The position numbers were made by a program, and so were the translations under genes. The notes under the pieces were generated by a model. It did not search any database. It worked only from the letters and a program-made list of their open reading frames with translations, and was not told where the DNA came from. Below are positions 23,060-35,450 of a stretch of DNA of 64,000 nucleotides, one piece after another. Source of the stretch: Tetmemena sp. SeJ-2015 (lineage: Eukaryota; Ciliophora; Spirotrichea; Sporadotrichida; Oxytrichidae); NCBI GenBank assembly GCA_027382625.1, contig JAJKFJ010022350.1:1-64000 (forward strand), written 5' to 3'. Within the stretch, counting starts at the first letter, position 1. Every line of letters starts with the position of its first letter.

Positions 23060-24320
23060 TATCTTAAATGCATAGACTCGTCATTTTCTCTTATGCCATT
23101 AGGTTAGGTGGTATAATAAATTTATCAAGATTATTTGTCCATTTTAAATATATTTAATTATGTTTAAATACTTGCGTGAATGAAATTTCAAAAAATCACT
23201 ATATTATTTAATAATTGTAAAATTAATATTTTTACCTACCAAAGCAACTATGAATGATTGACAAGGAGACGAGCCTCGTTAAAATATAATTAGTGGTTGA
23301 AGATCTTCAGAATGCTTTAAGACCTCTGTGTCTCTAAATAAGAACAAGAAAAAGGGTGGTGTGATTAGTTGATCTCTCATCTTAATACTTAAAGAGTTAA
23401 AGCTGTGCTCATCATCTCCCTCAACGTGACTATTTTACACCTTAATCATTATCAATTCATCACCGCTGCCATGGTTACAGACTGTAGTATTAATTATCAG
23501 GACTTATGGCTTTTCAGTTCAGCAAAAATTTTGTCAAAAATGTTCTCTAAAGGTTATCGATAGATTAAACATCCTTGGCTACAATAAATAAAGAAAGCGC
23601 AAGGTAGCAGCGAGACCTTTACAGGAGAAAAAATTGGCTGGAATAAGCGAAAGCCGAAATTCCAACTGGAAACCAGAGCTCTCTTCTTTTGCAAGAGCAA
23701 GTTGATGAGGGAGATAAGCATAGGGATTGGACCATCTCATTTTCTGACTCAGTATATTGAGCTACAGATATTTTTATATTTTCATTTAATTGATAAACTC
23801 AACTTCCTTGTGACTTCTGTTTTTTTTTTATTTCAATATATTTGAATATATTTATAATAGTCTGTAAATGAAATGATAACAACTAATAGTCTCTATTTTT
23901 TCTATAACGAGGCCTCAGAAAAGAAGGAATATAATTTTGATACATAAAATCAAATTTGCATTACTTGAAAGCTTGATTATAGGCTTGTAATAATAAAAAA
24001 GACAAGCTTTAAAGATTTATGATTTCTAATTTGTAAATCGACGGCTCTATTTAGTAAGAAGGTCACTAAAGTAGTAATTCATAATGAGGCTCTGATATAA
24101 AATTTTAATTTTTAATGTCAAAAATGAATTTATAGACACAAAACTCTATCAAATAACAATAGGCACTGCAAAAAGAGCTTCTTTATGTAAAACCATTATA
24201 AAAGAATGGATGGTTTTCTTTGAAATAGTCAACTTTTAGGGGGAAATAAGGCTCTTCCTCCTTTTCATTAATCACTTTGTTGCTTGACGAGAGAAATTGT
24301 CATCGCATTATCTTCAAAGT
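23060..24320. other. Region without a confident gene
   Basis: AT-rich on both strands, with a few Gln-rich open stretches that I cannot support as genes. Confidence 0.4.
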
Positions 24321-24329
24321 AAAAGGTGA

Positions 24330-24800
24330 AATAATTATTTGAGTTTAAGCATTGATTGTGATGCCTTTTAAGTTTAAGTTTTCAAAAATGAAGGCTTATT
24401 ATTTAGTTATGAGGAAGAACTCGCTGCACTCTTCTTTCCTCTCGCTTAGCCTTTGACTTATCTCAACTTTGATAGAACTAAGAAGAGAAAACCTATTTCC
24501 TTTTTATAAAGTGCGTTCGGCCAAATTTCCACCTCTTCCTTTGTGAGACAGAGCTTAAGAGCAAACAGTTTCCCCTCTCCACTTATTTTAAGTTCCTCTT
24601 TTAAAATGGAACATTTTCCTTGCTTTTAAGGGTAGTTCTAAGGTGAACACTTCCTGTACATTAAGATAGCAAAGAATCTTCCAGCCGGTATATTGCGTAT
24701 TTTTTCTTCAGAAAAGAATGGTCATCTTGCGAAGAGTAGATTTACAGAAACTATTTTGTAAGAGGTATAGACAAGAAGAATTTAAACTGCTACCTAGTTT
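24330..24800 (-). CDS. Unidentified coding segment
   Basis: A minus-strand frame reads YTSYKIVSVNLLFAR, then TGA, then PFFSEEKIRNIPAGRFFAIL and on through KCSILKEELKISGEGKLFAL and TKEEVEIWPNALYKKEIGF to a Lys/Ser-rich end. Composition is that of a globular protein. The internal TGA is best read as Trp, or the segment starts after it. No family recognised, and neither end is defined. Confidence 0.45.
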
Positions 24801-24809
24801 GTTTGGATT

Positions 24810-26680
24810 ATAATAACTGAAGAATAAAGCTAACTTTATCAATATTTTATCAAAAGCCGTGCCCTACTAATTCCATAGTTAATATTGCTTAAAAGGACTT
24901 GTTTGTTAAAACATCAATAATTAATATTAGAGAGAGTCTTAGAAATTATGTGGAATAAAAACTACTTCTCTTCTTCCCTGTGGCATCCTCAAATTCAATT
25001 ACATGGATGTAATAGAAGAGAATTTAAAATCCAATTAAAATCCTTTTGGCATTGAAAAACTTTTTAATAAAATAAAATTCATAAATTTACAACTCTCTCC
25101 GATTGAGTAAGATAGCAATGAGGAAGAAGACTTAATTTATTGAAGGGAGACTTAAATAGCCTCTTAAAAACGTCATTGAGCTCATTTGCTTATTTTTGTG
25201 CTAAACTTAAGTAGCAAAAACTTTACTAAATAGTGAGGATTCTGTATTTCACAGTTCCTCAGAATTCAGAGCTTTATATTTTGAAGTTCTACTTATTTTG
25301 AATTTATAAAACATGAAGTTTAAAAAGTAGGCATTTACTTCTCTAAAAGGTCCTTGAACATTGCGCTTCTTGTGTCTGAACTTCTTTGAAAGGATTTCAA
25401 TTTTAAGTCCTCTCTCTCTCTTAACAATGAATTGTTGAGGAAAAAAAAAGCTAAAATTAATTGCTTGTAATGTTTTTGAGGTTATTATCTTGTACTACTT
25501 TAGAATCTAATAGTATTCTGTTGATTATAAGTTATATTTAAGAATTTCTCGCTCTTAAATGAGCTACTTGCCTTCGAAATTAAGTATATCTCAAGCTTTT
25601 TAAGCTTCCCTTTGGCGCTTGATATAGATCTGAGGAGCCTTCATAAATGGCTCAGAAATTTAAATCATTATCGCTATTGAGAACTGATTAGGCTTCTATT
25701 AATCTTAAACATGAACACCATAATATTAATTAGAAGAGTCTTGCCAATTATTCTCGATTTAATATTCTTCTTGAGATTTTTATGGTTTTACGGATCCAGT
25801 TCCTGCGAAATTAAAATTAAAGAATTTTTCCCTGGGAAAAAGATAGACTTCATTCTCTGGACATAACTCTCTTTATAAGAAGGAGTAGCCCACAAAATAT
25901 TTATAAAAGTTCTATCATTGTCGATGAGCCCATTCATACTCTGAGAATTATAATTTTTTTAGGGAGCTTTTTCCAATTTCTCTCTTCCACGAGACTGTTA
26001 AAATTTGTTGTTTTTATTGCTATGCGAGGTTAGAATATTTTGAGGTAATTGTCATAAAGTATCTCAAAAGTAGTAAAAAAAAAGCAGCCGCAGTCAGTTA
26101 AGTGACCTAAATTAATGGCACCAAAGGACTTGATGAATTTCTTTAAGAAGTCTTCCCGATTCCATTCTTGAGATATGCTATCTTAGATTAAATATAGATT
26201 AAAAATTATATCATCTATTGATTAAGAGGTTGCCTTGACTATTTATTGTCAGTATGGCCAAGAATTACAAATCTTAAAAGTCACAATAGCAATAAAGATA
26301 TAATCATACATATAAGACCTGAAATCGTCAAAACTTTCAGTTAAACTCTGTCACTCAGATCCGTCATAATTATTCCAAGTTAAACTATATATTCTAGAAT
26401 GGAAGGGTAGCATACTCTTGAGACCCTCTTCCTTTTGCAAGAAGTAGCTCTCTAGAGAAGGGTAACAAGCTGAAGTATCTGGGAAGGTAGAGACGCTTAG
26501 GAGAAGTCAAGCCAGCTGAAAAATGACCAGTTGGTTGAGCTTCTAAATGACAAAATGTACGGGTAATCAGCTTTACTTTTAGAAATCATCAAAGAGGATG
26601 GCAACCAGATAGACTTTAATTTTAGAGAGGAATTTGTAATTTTTTTAAATAAAAAAAATTATATTTTGATTTTTGGAAAT
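24810..26680. other. Region without a confident gene
   Basis: AT-rich. Weak open stretches on the minus strand may be exons of neighbouring genes, but none carries a motif I recognise. Confidence 0.4.
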
Positions 26681-26689
26681 AACTCAACA

Positions 26690-27425
26690 TGCCTCAACTG
26701 GCTTCCCAATAGTGTTATTACTTCTTTGTAGCTATGCAGCCCTATAAAGGATGGAGCCTTAGACTTGGGCTTTTCTCACCTCTAATGGCTCAATTTTATA
26801 AGAAGAATAAAATCCTTTTCTTTCATGAAAGATCGCATTTTTATTATTATTTTGTCTTTCATAGAGTGCATTAGGCTTCTGAGGCTCAGAAGAATTTTCA
26901 AGGTTCCTTGACTTTTCAATCTTTACACTAGTTACAGTGCTCATCCCCTTCTAACGATTTGAAAGATTCCTCAATTCGATTATGAGCTATAAAAATCAAT
27001 CGAGCAAAGGCTTCATCATTTCGACTTAAGTTGCTTTGAGCGCCAGCTCCTCAATTTAGAGCTCTTTTTACTTCAAAAATATCTCTCTCAGCTTTGCTTT
27101 ATTACGATGGCTCTTCTGGAATGAGGTCTCTGGTTATTACTTCCCAGTCCTATTTCTCATCTCTTAGTGTAGTGAAATCTTATAATTGCAAGTTTAATGA
27201 ATTCTAATATTTAAGCCTCTCGCTTGAAAGAGAAGGCGAGCTCATCCTCCTCAATAAATGTTTTCTGAAGTATATTAAATAGTTTCTTGTAGATCCAATT
27301 CCTCGTTTTAGGTTAATTATTACCTGCTTTAACGAAAGCTCCCAATTTGCTCACTGTTCCTTATTCTCTAAGCATTGGTATAAATCCACTGCTGCTTCAC
27401 TATCACTTTAGTTAACTCTAAAAGA
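26690..27425 (-). CDS. Unidentified charged, helical protein (partial)
   Basis: Minus-strand coding signal: SDSEAAVDLYQCLENKEQ, TGA, ANWELSLKQ, then (in a shifted frame, perhaps after a short intron) KLFNILQKTFIEEDELAFSF and EKQDWEVITRDLIPEEPSQQ, and later ENSSEPQKPNALYERQNNNK. Frames change at least twice, so either short introns or base errors intervene. Two internal TGAs fall where Trp would be reasonable. Rich in Glu, Lys and Leu, possibly coiled coil. No family recognised. Confidence 0.45.
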
Positions 27426-28079
27426 AAAAAAGAAAACCCATTTCACATGCAGATGATGAAGTCGTTAAATTTTTATCTATAAAGTGCTCTTGAGCATATT
27501 AAAATATAATATCTCTTTATAAAAAATACTCGACAAAATTTAGAGGGTCTTACACTGACAAGAAGAGCTCTCCAAAATAATTTATGAGTCACAACACAAC
27601 AAATATGACTCTCTTAGATTTCAAAGGCGGGAGAGAAGAGTAAACAATGAAGAGACTTTCTTGTTTGAAAAGCTTTGAATAGTTATGAGAATCTTCTCTT
27701 CGTACAAGAAGAGACGAGAAAGGGTGTGATCAGATTTCCTCTTTCTGAAAGAGCTTAGATCCTATCAGCCTAATAAATTTATTTGCAATTCAGCAAGCAC
27801 TAGTCAGCGAGGTCAAACTGTCTAGGATAGTCATCTACAAAGATTCAGTCAAACTTCTAGATAAAAATATGAGAGAAACCAAGAAAGTAGAGGAACCCTT
27901 CATTATAATTAGCTTTTAAAATATAAAAAAATAGTTTATATTTTACTAGAGAATCTAAAAGAAAATCGTGAAGGTTATTCTTAGAAATACATTTGATTGA
28001 GCTCTTAGACTAGATAGATATTCCTAATATGTTACGTTTTTAATATGCTTAATTTGATAATTTAAACGCTGCCTTAACG

Positions 28080-28540
28080 ACCTCTACTACATCAAGAACA
28101 AGGAGATCGAGAGAACAAACAAACTCATCACTACAACTCAAAAACTTAACTTTTTAAAGCCATGATCCAAGATAAGGAAGGTAACACTCATTACAATTAG
28201 GCACGCTTCTAAGATGGCAACTAAAATGTTGGGCTAAAGAATTGAAGTCATGAACATTTTTGGCACTTTCGTAATCAGAAACATCTTCAATAAGAACAAA
28301 AAAACCAAAGTGAATATAAAATTTAGAAGGAGTCTACACTCAACTGCAAACACAAAGAGCCTAAGGATGGCACTCAAACATACTACTCAGAACCTTGGCC
28401 TAAAGTGAGGGTCTTCACGGAGATCTGCATACCGCCTTCTCCAACCATTAATAAATAATTTAAGCTATATTTAATCAGCCAATTATTATATATCACTTTT
28501 TAAAGACCTGCTCATTCTTGATCTTAGTTTTCATTACCCT
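28080..28540 (+). CDS. Unidentified soluble protein
   Basis: The frame reads NDLYYIKNKEIERTNKLITT and, after a one-base shift near 28155, MIQDKEGNTHYNQARFQDGN, VGLKN-TGA-SHEHFWHFRNQKHLQ and ending with PWPKVRVFTEICIPPSPTIN. The TGA at 28243-28245 is flanked on both sides by well-formed sequence rich in aromatic residues and Gln, so it is one of the better cases for TGA as Trp. No motif recognised. Confidence 0.5.
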
Positions 28541-28791
28541 TGATCACGCATTAAATTTTTAAGTATAATTCTTAAAGTTACCCCAAGTTTTTAAGTATTT
28601 TAAATTTTATTTGAGGCATCACCAAAATTATCAGCTATATGAAGCTTTTCTGATATACCGCAGAATAAGGAAGTTATTGCATGAATCTTTTCTTATCTTC
28701 ATGATCTAGGATCAAGCAATTTTTTTGAATCCCTAGTCACTTTCAAGCTATCAAATCCTCTTTTATCGTAAATATCTTGCAGATGAAATTA

Positions 28792-29283
28792 TCAAGTACC
28801 ATATTATTGAAATACTGGGATTCTTGACTCTTCTTTTTAAGCTACTTGAATTTTTCTACCATGAAACGAATGATGAGAGAAATATCCAATAATTTAGGGT
28901 TTATTATGATTCGCGAAGCCCATTTTACAATTTATAATCTTAGCATTGAAGAGAATTCTGCATTTGCTTTATTGCTTGGACTCAGTCTGCTAAATAATGA
29001 TTCCTTTCTTTGAGTTTAATTAAGATTTTAGCTACTAGAGGACAGAAGTAAGATTTATCCTGTAACTTCTACTTTGCTAGGATTACGCTTTTATTAATTC
29101 AATTGCTGGCCCAGCTCATCTAAGCTTCAGGCATGGCTGACAGAGAGCATAAATCTGTATTTAATCTTAAACTTCCTCCACAGGACTCCGTCTTATCAAC
29201 TTCAGGCTAGATTCTACTTCAGAAACTAAATAAGTGGCTTCTTGGGGAGATAAAGCATTGTCTGTTTTTGGTAACTGCTTCAT
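28792..29283 (-). CDS. Unidentified 163-residue protein
   Basis: ATG at 29283 (MKQLPKTDNALSPQEATYLV) to TGA 28792-28794, with no intron needed and the length divisible by three. The N-terminal 60 residues look like a compact helical domain (SEVESSLKLIRRSPVEEVQD); the rest is Gln/Ser/Lys-rich. One internal TGA (about 29103) precedes AGPAIELIKA and would be Trp, or else marks an earlier stop after about 60 residues. No family recognised. Confidence 0.5.
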
Positions 29284-29289
29284 AATAGA

Positions 29290-30360
29290 GCATTAAATTC
29301 CGAGGGAGGTGAAGGCCCCCGCCATCAATTGAAAATGCCCATATTTTTGCTATCGATAAAGACCGAGAGCTGCCAAAAATACTTAGAATGACCTATTCAT
29401 AGTTGTCGACCCTAATGTGCTACTCTGGCTTTTGCTTGTGAATTAATGAAACCATATTTATAGAATTTATGATTGAATTATTTATATAGAGATGATATAT
29501 AGAGAAATACATTGTTTAAAATTTAACTCATTTTCCTTTCATTATGTTTTTTAATTAAGATTGCCAAAGGTAGAAACCAAAATGGATGATTAAGAAGGGA
29601 TAAATAGGGAAATTAGATATTGAGAAATGGAATTCAATTTATTCTTAAACGAATTATCTTTATTTAATATGTTCTTATTTTGTTTTTAGGGATTATTTTT
29701 AATATAATTTAAATTACCAATTTGATGTCCTTTAGGAATTTAATTGAATTAAATTGAATTTACACAATTTCAGTTCAGTTCTCTAAGTAATAATTTCCAT
29801 TTAACATAAAATTTTTATTTTAAATTATTTATAATTTTTCTTAGCCACACTTCTCTGTGCTAAAGTTGAGAAATTTGCCCCAAGAAAAAAGCTTTGAGAC
29901 TCTAATTATAGGCTCGTGTTCTACAATGGATAATAAAGGATCATAAAAATTATAATCCTCCTCAATTATTTTATAATTTAAAAGGAACTTCAGCAAGCTT
30001 TAGCAATTATGAATGCAATTATAAAAAAGAAGTGATATTCCTCTAATGGTTTGAGCTACACTTCTATTCAATAGAGTTGCAAGGAAGTAAACTCAGATTG
30101 ATATCATCCAACAATAAGCTAGAGGAGTAGAAGCAGATTAGCAATTCATTGACAATAAGGAGGCTCTTTAATTAAGGAGGATAGATAAACCATACTAGAG
30201 TAGTTTACGTTTACCACCTTTTGGGAATTAAAATCCTACTTTATCGAAACTATATATTTTGACAATTATGCATTTTATGCTTTGATGAGTGTGTATTCAG
30301 AGGAATTGTTGAAACTTTGAGAAATATAGAGTATTTCCTCAAATTGGGAAGTTCTTTTAT
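29290..30360. other. Mostly AT-rich intergenic region
   Basis: No gene I can support between about 29420 and 30360. At 29380-29330 on the minus strand a short open piece reads AFSIDGGGLHLPR; see rejected items. Confidence 0.4.
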
Positions 30361-30364
30361 ATAA

Positions 30365-31195
30365 AAAAATTATAGCGGGTGGGGTTAAGGAACAGTGGCT
30401 TGTGAATAAGTTCATAGTATTCGACACCTTCACAGTCTAGATATCTTTAGAGAAATCTCAAAGCAATTGGACAAACTCCTGATTGTAAGCATAAGAATCT
30501 GCAAAGCTCTTAACTTGAAGAGTAAATTTATTTATGGATTCAAGAGAATTCTCGAGGAAAGATGAGTAATAGATAATGAAACTTAATCTAAATGTAAAAT
30601 AATAGCAAAATAGATCTAAAATCAAATACTTAATGGATGCTCTAATTTTTTATAATTTCATTCAATTAATTCTCCTTTATTTTTTTATTAGCCCTAGTCT
30701 TTCCGTACTTCTACCTAGATCATCAAAGTTAAATAATAATCAGACTAAGCACGAGATTGCTAGCTGTTCTGAAGTACTTGGACCCTACTCTAAACCTCTT
30801 TAGAAGAAGGCCCAATATTAATGACTATGAAGGACTTTGCTTTAGATAAAAGTCAAATAGATAATATTAAACTAAATTTAATTTCAGACTTTATTCAGCT
30901 AATTTTCTTTAGTAAAAATGGACACCTGAAAGTATATCCTATTTAAACTCTATGTCATAAAAATAAATCTACTGAAAAAGATATTCCATCTGCTTCCTCT
31001 CTTTCTGAAGCTTGAGATTCTCTAGAGGGCACTTTGTAAAGTTTAAGCAGAGAAAAATGGCAGTCAAAGAAAACAGAGCTAGCCATAAAGGACCCTTGTT
31101 GAGAAGCAGAAGTGATCCAATTTAAAAGGAATTAAAAATATAAATTATCAAATCAAAATTTAATTAAAAAGGTCGAAGTTAGTTGAAGTTTCTCT
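30365..31195 (+). CDS. Unidentified protein, at least two exons
   Basis: One frame from 30370 to about 30840 reads KEQWLVNKFIVFDTFTVQIS, then KSQSNWTNS-TGA-LQAQESAKLLT, and SSKLNNNQTKHEIASCSEVL. A second stretch at 30960-31190 reads KSTEKDIPSASSLSEA-TGA-DSLEG and REKWQSKKTELAIKDPC. TGA again falls in positions suited to Trp, including between SEA and DSLEG. The linker between the two stretches may be intronic. No domain recognised. Confidence 0.42.
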
Positions 31196-31199
31196 AGTA

Positions 31200-32340
31200 A
31201 TATCCAAAAGTTATTACGATAGAGTGATCGAATTTAAGATGTATAATAAAAGATCAAATGATTTTCACCATCTATTTAAAAAAAAAATGTTGATAGATGT
31301 AAACCACCTAGCTTCCTGGTAACTAGCCCACTTTTTACCCTCAAAAACTAAATAAAGGAATAATTTTAGGAAAAATAAGCTGTATCTATATTTATATACT
31401 TCATGGGATATGTGCTAGGGTAGTCAAGGTTACAGGAAGGAAGCCCAGTTTATATCAACCCAAAATATTTGCACTCCATCATAACGTGAATGGCTAAAGT
31501 TATGAAGTACAATTGAATATTTATAAGAGCGTTTTTGAGATTCTTTGCATCCAGAGGATATTTTTATAAACTATTTCTAAATTACATGAAGAACTTTTAA
31601 AATGAGATATCTTTATCGTGGATTGTATAAGTTACGGCTGCCTCTAATTGTGATTTTATAAATTTGGTGTAATTAATCAGACAGAAAGTCTACTAACGCT
31701 AAAATCTTTACTATAACAGATCTAACAGGCTTGAAATTATCAAATGTAATTTTTACAAATCTTTCTTTACCAAGTTCTGTGGTTCCTTCACAACAATGAG
31801 TGTCTTTCTATTATTTTTATAAAACTTCAATAATTTAAATGGGATTAAATTATCCGTAATTGCAAGCAAGCTTAATTTTCACAAAACTACTTTCCTGATT
31901 ATCAATCTCACGCATCTTATACTCAGTCTTTCCTCTGATATTAATTATCTCCACAGGCCCTATATATACCATTACTTAAAATTGTATATCTTTATCGTCA
32001 TCCTCTTTATAGACTTATTTTGTAACTTCTTTGTTTTCAATTACTGCCCTATTTTTTCGGCTTTTTACATATAAAAAATATCCTCAAAGCAAAATTTATT
32101 AAAGAGCCTGCCTGCAATTATTTTTGGATCATAATAAATAAAGCCATATTCCCTTAGTTTGTGATTCACCATCTCATATGAATGATATCTTCCCATAATA
32201 TTCATAATATATTATACTGAAGAATTTAATACATGATAGAAGTCAAAACTCAAATCAAGAAAGATTAGTTCTGAAGAAAGTGATTTATAATATGTGATAG
32301 CTTAAATATATTAATTTTTAATTATTAATTGGAGAAGAAG
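31200..32340. other. Region without a confident gene
   Basis: AT-rich with scattered open stretches and nothing recognisable. Confidence 0.4.
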
Positions 32341-32345
32341 GCGGT

Positions 32346-32384
32346 GTGTAGATTTTCGTGAAGATCCTCACTGGCAAAACTTAT
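32346..32384 (+). pseudogene. Ubiquitin junction fragment (GG then QIFVKILTGKT)
   Basis: Plus-strand reading gives EEGGVQIFVKILTGKT, matching the polyubiquitin junction RGG followed by MQIFVKTLTGKT, with the Met codon as GTG and Gln as TAG. The match stops at once after the Thr, where TGA and unrelated AT-rich sequence follow. The rest of a ubiquitin-like fold lies about 160 nt away on the opposite strand. Eleven consecutive residues cannot be chance. Confidence 0.8.
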
Positions 32385-32539
32385 TTTTGAAAATTTTGAT
32401 TCCATTTTGGTTTTGAATTCTCTTTTCTTAATTGTTGGAGTTTTCGTTCTTGATGTTGTTGAGGTTGAAGGTTTTGCTTGTCTTGATGATCTGAATTGAC
32501 TCATGAGTTGTCAAAAGTGTTCAAAGTTTTTTAAGATCT

Positions 32540-32700
32540 GTATTCTTCAAGCTGAATTCCGGCGAAGATAAGCCTTTGTTACTCAGAAAAGCAGTCTTCT
32601 GTGTTTCAATTTGTGGCCTTGACGTTCTCGATGATGTCGGATTCTGTTTGAGTTGAGTTTTTAAGAAGTTGCTATTGCTGTTGCTGCTAATAGAGCTGTT
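32540..32700 (-). pseudogene. Ubiquitin-like domain lacking its N-terminal hairpin
   Basis: Minus-strand reading gives TESDIIENVKA, sixteen positions of the same spacing as ubiquitin but mostly changed, then QQRLIFAGIQLE, matching ubiquitin SSDTIENVKA and QQRLIFAGKQLE without a gap. The intervening loop AKIQDKEGIPPD is replaced by ATN-TGA-NTEDCFSE. Upstream, instead of the first strand and TLTGKT, there is a poly-Gln run; downstream the frame continues into a Gln-rich tail instead of the LRLRGG end. It is either a decayed ubiquitin copy or a diverged ubiquitin-like protein whose first strand has been inverted away. Confidence 0.65.
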
Positions 32701-32791
32701 TAAGAAGACATTTAAAACATAATTTAAGCATTAAATTAACGTAATATAATAGGAATCAGCCAAGAGAGACTTCAGCTTTATGTATAATATG

Positions 32792-32856
32792 AAAGAGAAA
32801 TAAGGTAAGTGAATCGTGGGTTATTAAGAATAAGATGAGATACCTATTCTTAATAA
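32792..32856 (-). promoter_or_regulatory. Repeated 5' element, copy 2
   Basis: Reverse-complement copy of 11101-11166 (shared blocks TCATCTTATTCTTA, AACCCACGAT and TTATTTCTCTTT). It lies about 100-150 nt upstream of the minus-strand ubiquitin-like frame, so both copies precede a coding frame in the same orientation. Confidence 0.5.
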
Positions 32857-33089
32857 GTGATGTGGTTATTAAATAAATAGTAATAGGATTTAGTGATGTC
32901 TAATATAATATTTAAATATATAATGCTTAATTGTATTTCTTTATTGAAATAAATGATTACAAATGGGTCCCTTGTGCATTTCCATTATAAACGCAAATTT
33001 TGATTATATATCAATCAGTATATCATCAATATGAGCTATTACAGATTAAAGGAATATTCAATAGGGCATTGAGCATTAAAAGACTAAGC

Positions 33090-33425
33090 ATAGTAGATTA
33101 TTATGATATAGTATGAATTTTAATTAAATTCGGTGATTGGTTAAAATAATAAATGAAGAGTTGCAACTTTGTGTCTGTTGAAATCGCAGATTCACCCCTC
33201 GATCTGCAGCTTGTTCGATAACTCTATAAAAATTAATATGAGTTTCTTCTTTAATCATCTTCGTAGCTCCTTTCAGCAGTGAGATATGACTCACGCATTC
33301 TTCTTCATCATCTTCATCACTTTCATTCAAACTTGTGTCGCTTATAAATTTTTACTGAGTGCTCCCACGCAAAAGTTGCAAGGATAAAAAGTTCTAAGAA
33401 TTTCGTGATGAATCGAATGGTGTAA
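33090..33425 (-). CDS. Unidentified acidic protein segment
   Basis: Clear coding composition: SSRNSQNFLSLQLLRGSTQQ, then FISDTSLNESDEDDEEECVS, ISLLKGATKMIKEETHINFY and RVIEQAADRGVNLRFQQTQS. The acidic SDEDDEEE patch and amphipathic helices suggest a soluble regulatory protein. Several TAA/TAG are read as Gln. The ends are not defined and no family is recognised. Confidence 0.5.
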
Positions 33426-34040
33426 TAATTATTTAAATCTGGCACATTTCAACTGTCACTCATTTACTCCATTTTAATTTAATATTTAATATTATTCTCT
33501 TTTTTATTAAATTCTCATCTATAATGCACCTTTCATGCTGCTAGAAGAAACAATTCAATTCATGATATGGACATATTATTTACTTGCGAACTTCATCATT
33601 TTATATCCAAAGTTCATGATAGAGTTGGTAGAGATACAAATTAAAGGGGGAAAATTTTTATATCAATGAGTCCATAACAGTAAATTATTCAATCATTAGT
33701 AATTCCTAGAATTTTTTAAATATTGTTAAATAAAATTGGTGAAGTATGGTGAGAGATGATTAGTATTGGGTTAATAGCCACTACACCATGTGTTATAAAC
33801 AACTTTTGCTTTTCAAGTGCTCTTCTTGTACATCTCCTGTAAACAAAAGTGCTTGAAGAGTTGGTTAAAACTTTTTAAGGTGGTCCCATTCTTAAGAGAA
33901 CGGTTATTCTTCTCTTACTCCCTTTGAATATAATTATTGGCTTGAGCACTGAATATAAACTTCCTTAAAGATATTAAATAGAGTATAGAAATAAAAGTAT
34001 CTTATACTTGGTATAAGTGCGCATGTCAACCATCAGATAT

Positions 34041-34540
34041 TCAAGATTGATAGACTATAACACTCTATAAATCAATAGTTTGAAGGGTGAAAATATTCAA
34101 GGATAGTTGGTGGATAGTTGTTTTTAAGATATCAGAATTGTTAAAGGTATTAATAGTATCTTGGAAAGTGATAAGTAAATTAGAATGTTCGATCAGTGCC
34201 ATTGTGTTTTTGTTTATAGCTATAACTTATGAATTGTTGCTACTTTTACTGATAGCAATTATGTCTTTATCTTTGATTTTCTGTAAAGCAATTGCTTCAC
34301 AGATGCGGAATTTGCTTTAAATGCTAAGCGTGACAATTCTCTAGCTATTCTTCAGAGCATTAATGTGGATAATTCATATATCTAGGGTGATATACCATTC
34401 ATGGCTATTAAAATCTCTTTTGCTTTGAACTAGCTAATAATCTAAATTCCGCAAATGATGTCTGCAGTTGCACTAGTGTCGAGCTTGTCTTCTGGTGCCT
34501 TGGGATATATCCACATGCTAAAGTAGAGATAGACCCTTCC
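34041..34540 (-). CDS. Unidentified protein, C-terminal part
   Basis: Minus-strand frame ending at TGA 34041-34043 reads LQKIKDKDIIAISKSSNNSQ, VIAINKNTMALIEHSNLLIT and FQDTINTFNNSDILKTTIHQ. The pattern of short helices with Asn/Leu-rich loops faintly recalls ARM-type repeats (an overlapping frame at 34290 has RELSRLAFKANSA), but this is weak. The 5' end is unresolved. Confidence 0.42.
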
Positions 34541-34899
34541 TATCAAAGAGCAAAGCTGTTGATGAATGGTCTGCCTCAAATTTATTCAAAAGATAATTTA
34601 AAGATTTAAACCTATATTAATCGCCAAAAAAGAAATAATTCAAATAAATAAATGAATGATTAATTATCGCTTATTCATTGTATAGTTATAGTGGAAGGTA
34701 GTTGGAATAGTAGTAGCAGAACATTGTATAAGTCAATTTCGAAAACAAATCTGAAATTAAGACTTAGCCGTTCCAATGTCTTAAATGTTATTTTCATAAA
34801 ACATAACTTAATTTGAAAGTTACGATAAAGGACGACAGCAGATCCTGCAACCTAGTTAGAAAATGCAAGTACAATGATCAGTCCCATTTATTAGAACTC

Positions 34900-35450
34900 T
34901 AGTTAGATAATTCGCTTAAATTGTGTAGTGTGTCTTAATATAAGGATGAATGAGGATTAAGGTGAACTCCTTAAGACGTTCGAGAACTGTATTACTTTCC
35001 AAGCTACATATCTGTTGTCCTAGATTAGTGACTCTCTATTGAAGGAGTTATGGGGCCCTGAAATCCTTATAAGAATCTGATGGTCTAGGCTTAGAAGTAT
35101 GCTAAAGTAGTACTAACAAACGCAGCTCATGGGGATGTGCATGTGAAGCCTGACCACTTGGCATATTAACTGCCCATGCTGATTAATGGTGCTCACCTAA
35201 CACCTTTAGCGCATGCTAATTTAGCAAATTATCAGGCAAGTGATGGGATTTTTTCTGCTATTACCCGGCCTGATCAATGATGGAAATATTTTTGTACGCT
35301 TGTGAGGCCAGCGGGTTAGGTGTACTCAGAGTCGGTACTGACGGGGGTGTCGGATTGATTAGTGCCCCCCTAGGTTCTCTCTCGCCTCCAAATGAGAGCT
35401 GTGCATTACCAACTGCTAACTGATGTCATGACTTGCAAGTGTTTATTGGC
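34900..35450. other. GC-rich island, coding strand uncertain
   Basis: About 550 nt with clearly higher GC than the flanks. The plus strand has ELLKTFENCITFQATYLLSQ and NLMVQAQKYAKVVLTNAAHG in two frames; the minus strand is also open. I cannot decide the strand or function. Confidence 0.4.

Noticed and set aside
29330..29380. Patatin-like DGGG motif (AFSIDGGGLHLPR) on the minus strand
   Set aside because: The motif lacks the following G-x-G-x context of patatin phospholipases, the open frame is short, and no Ser-Asp dyad (GxSxG, DG) was found nearby.
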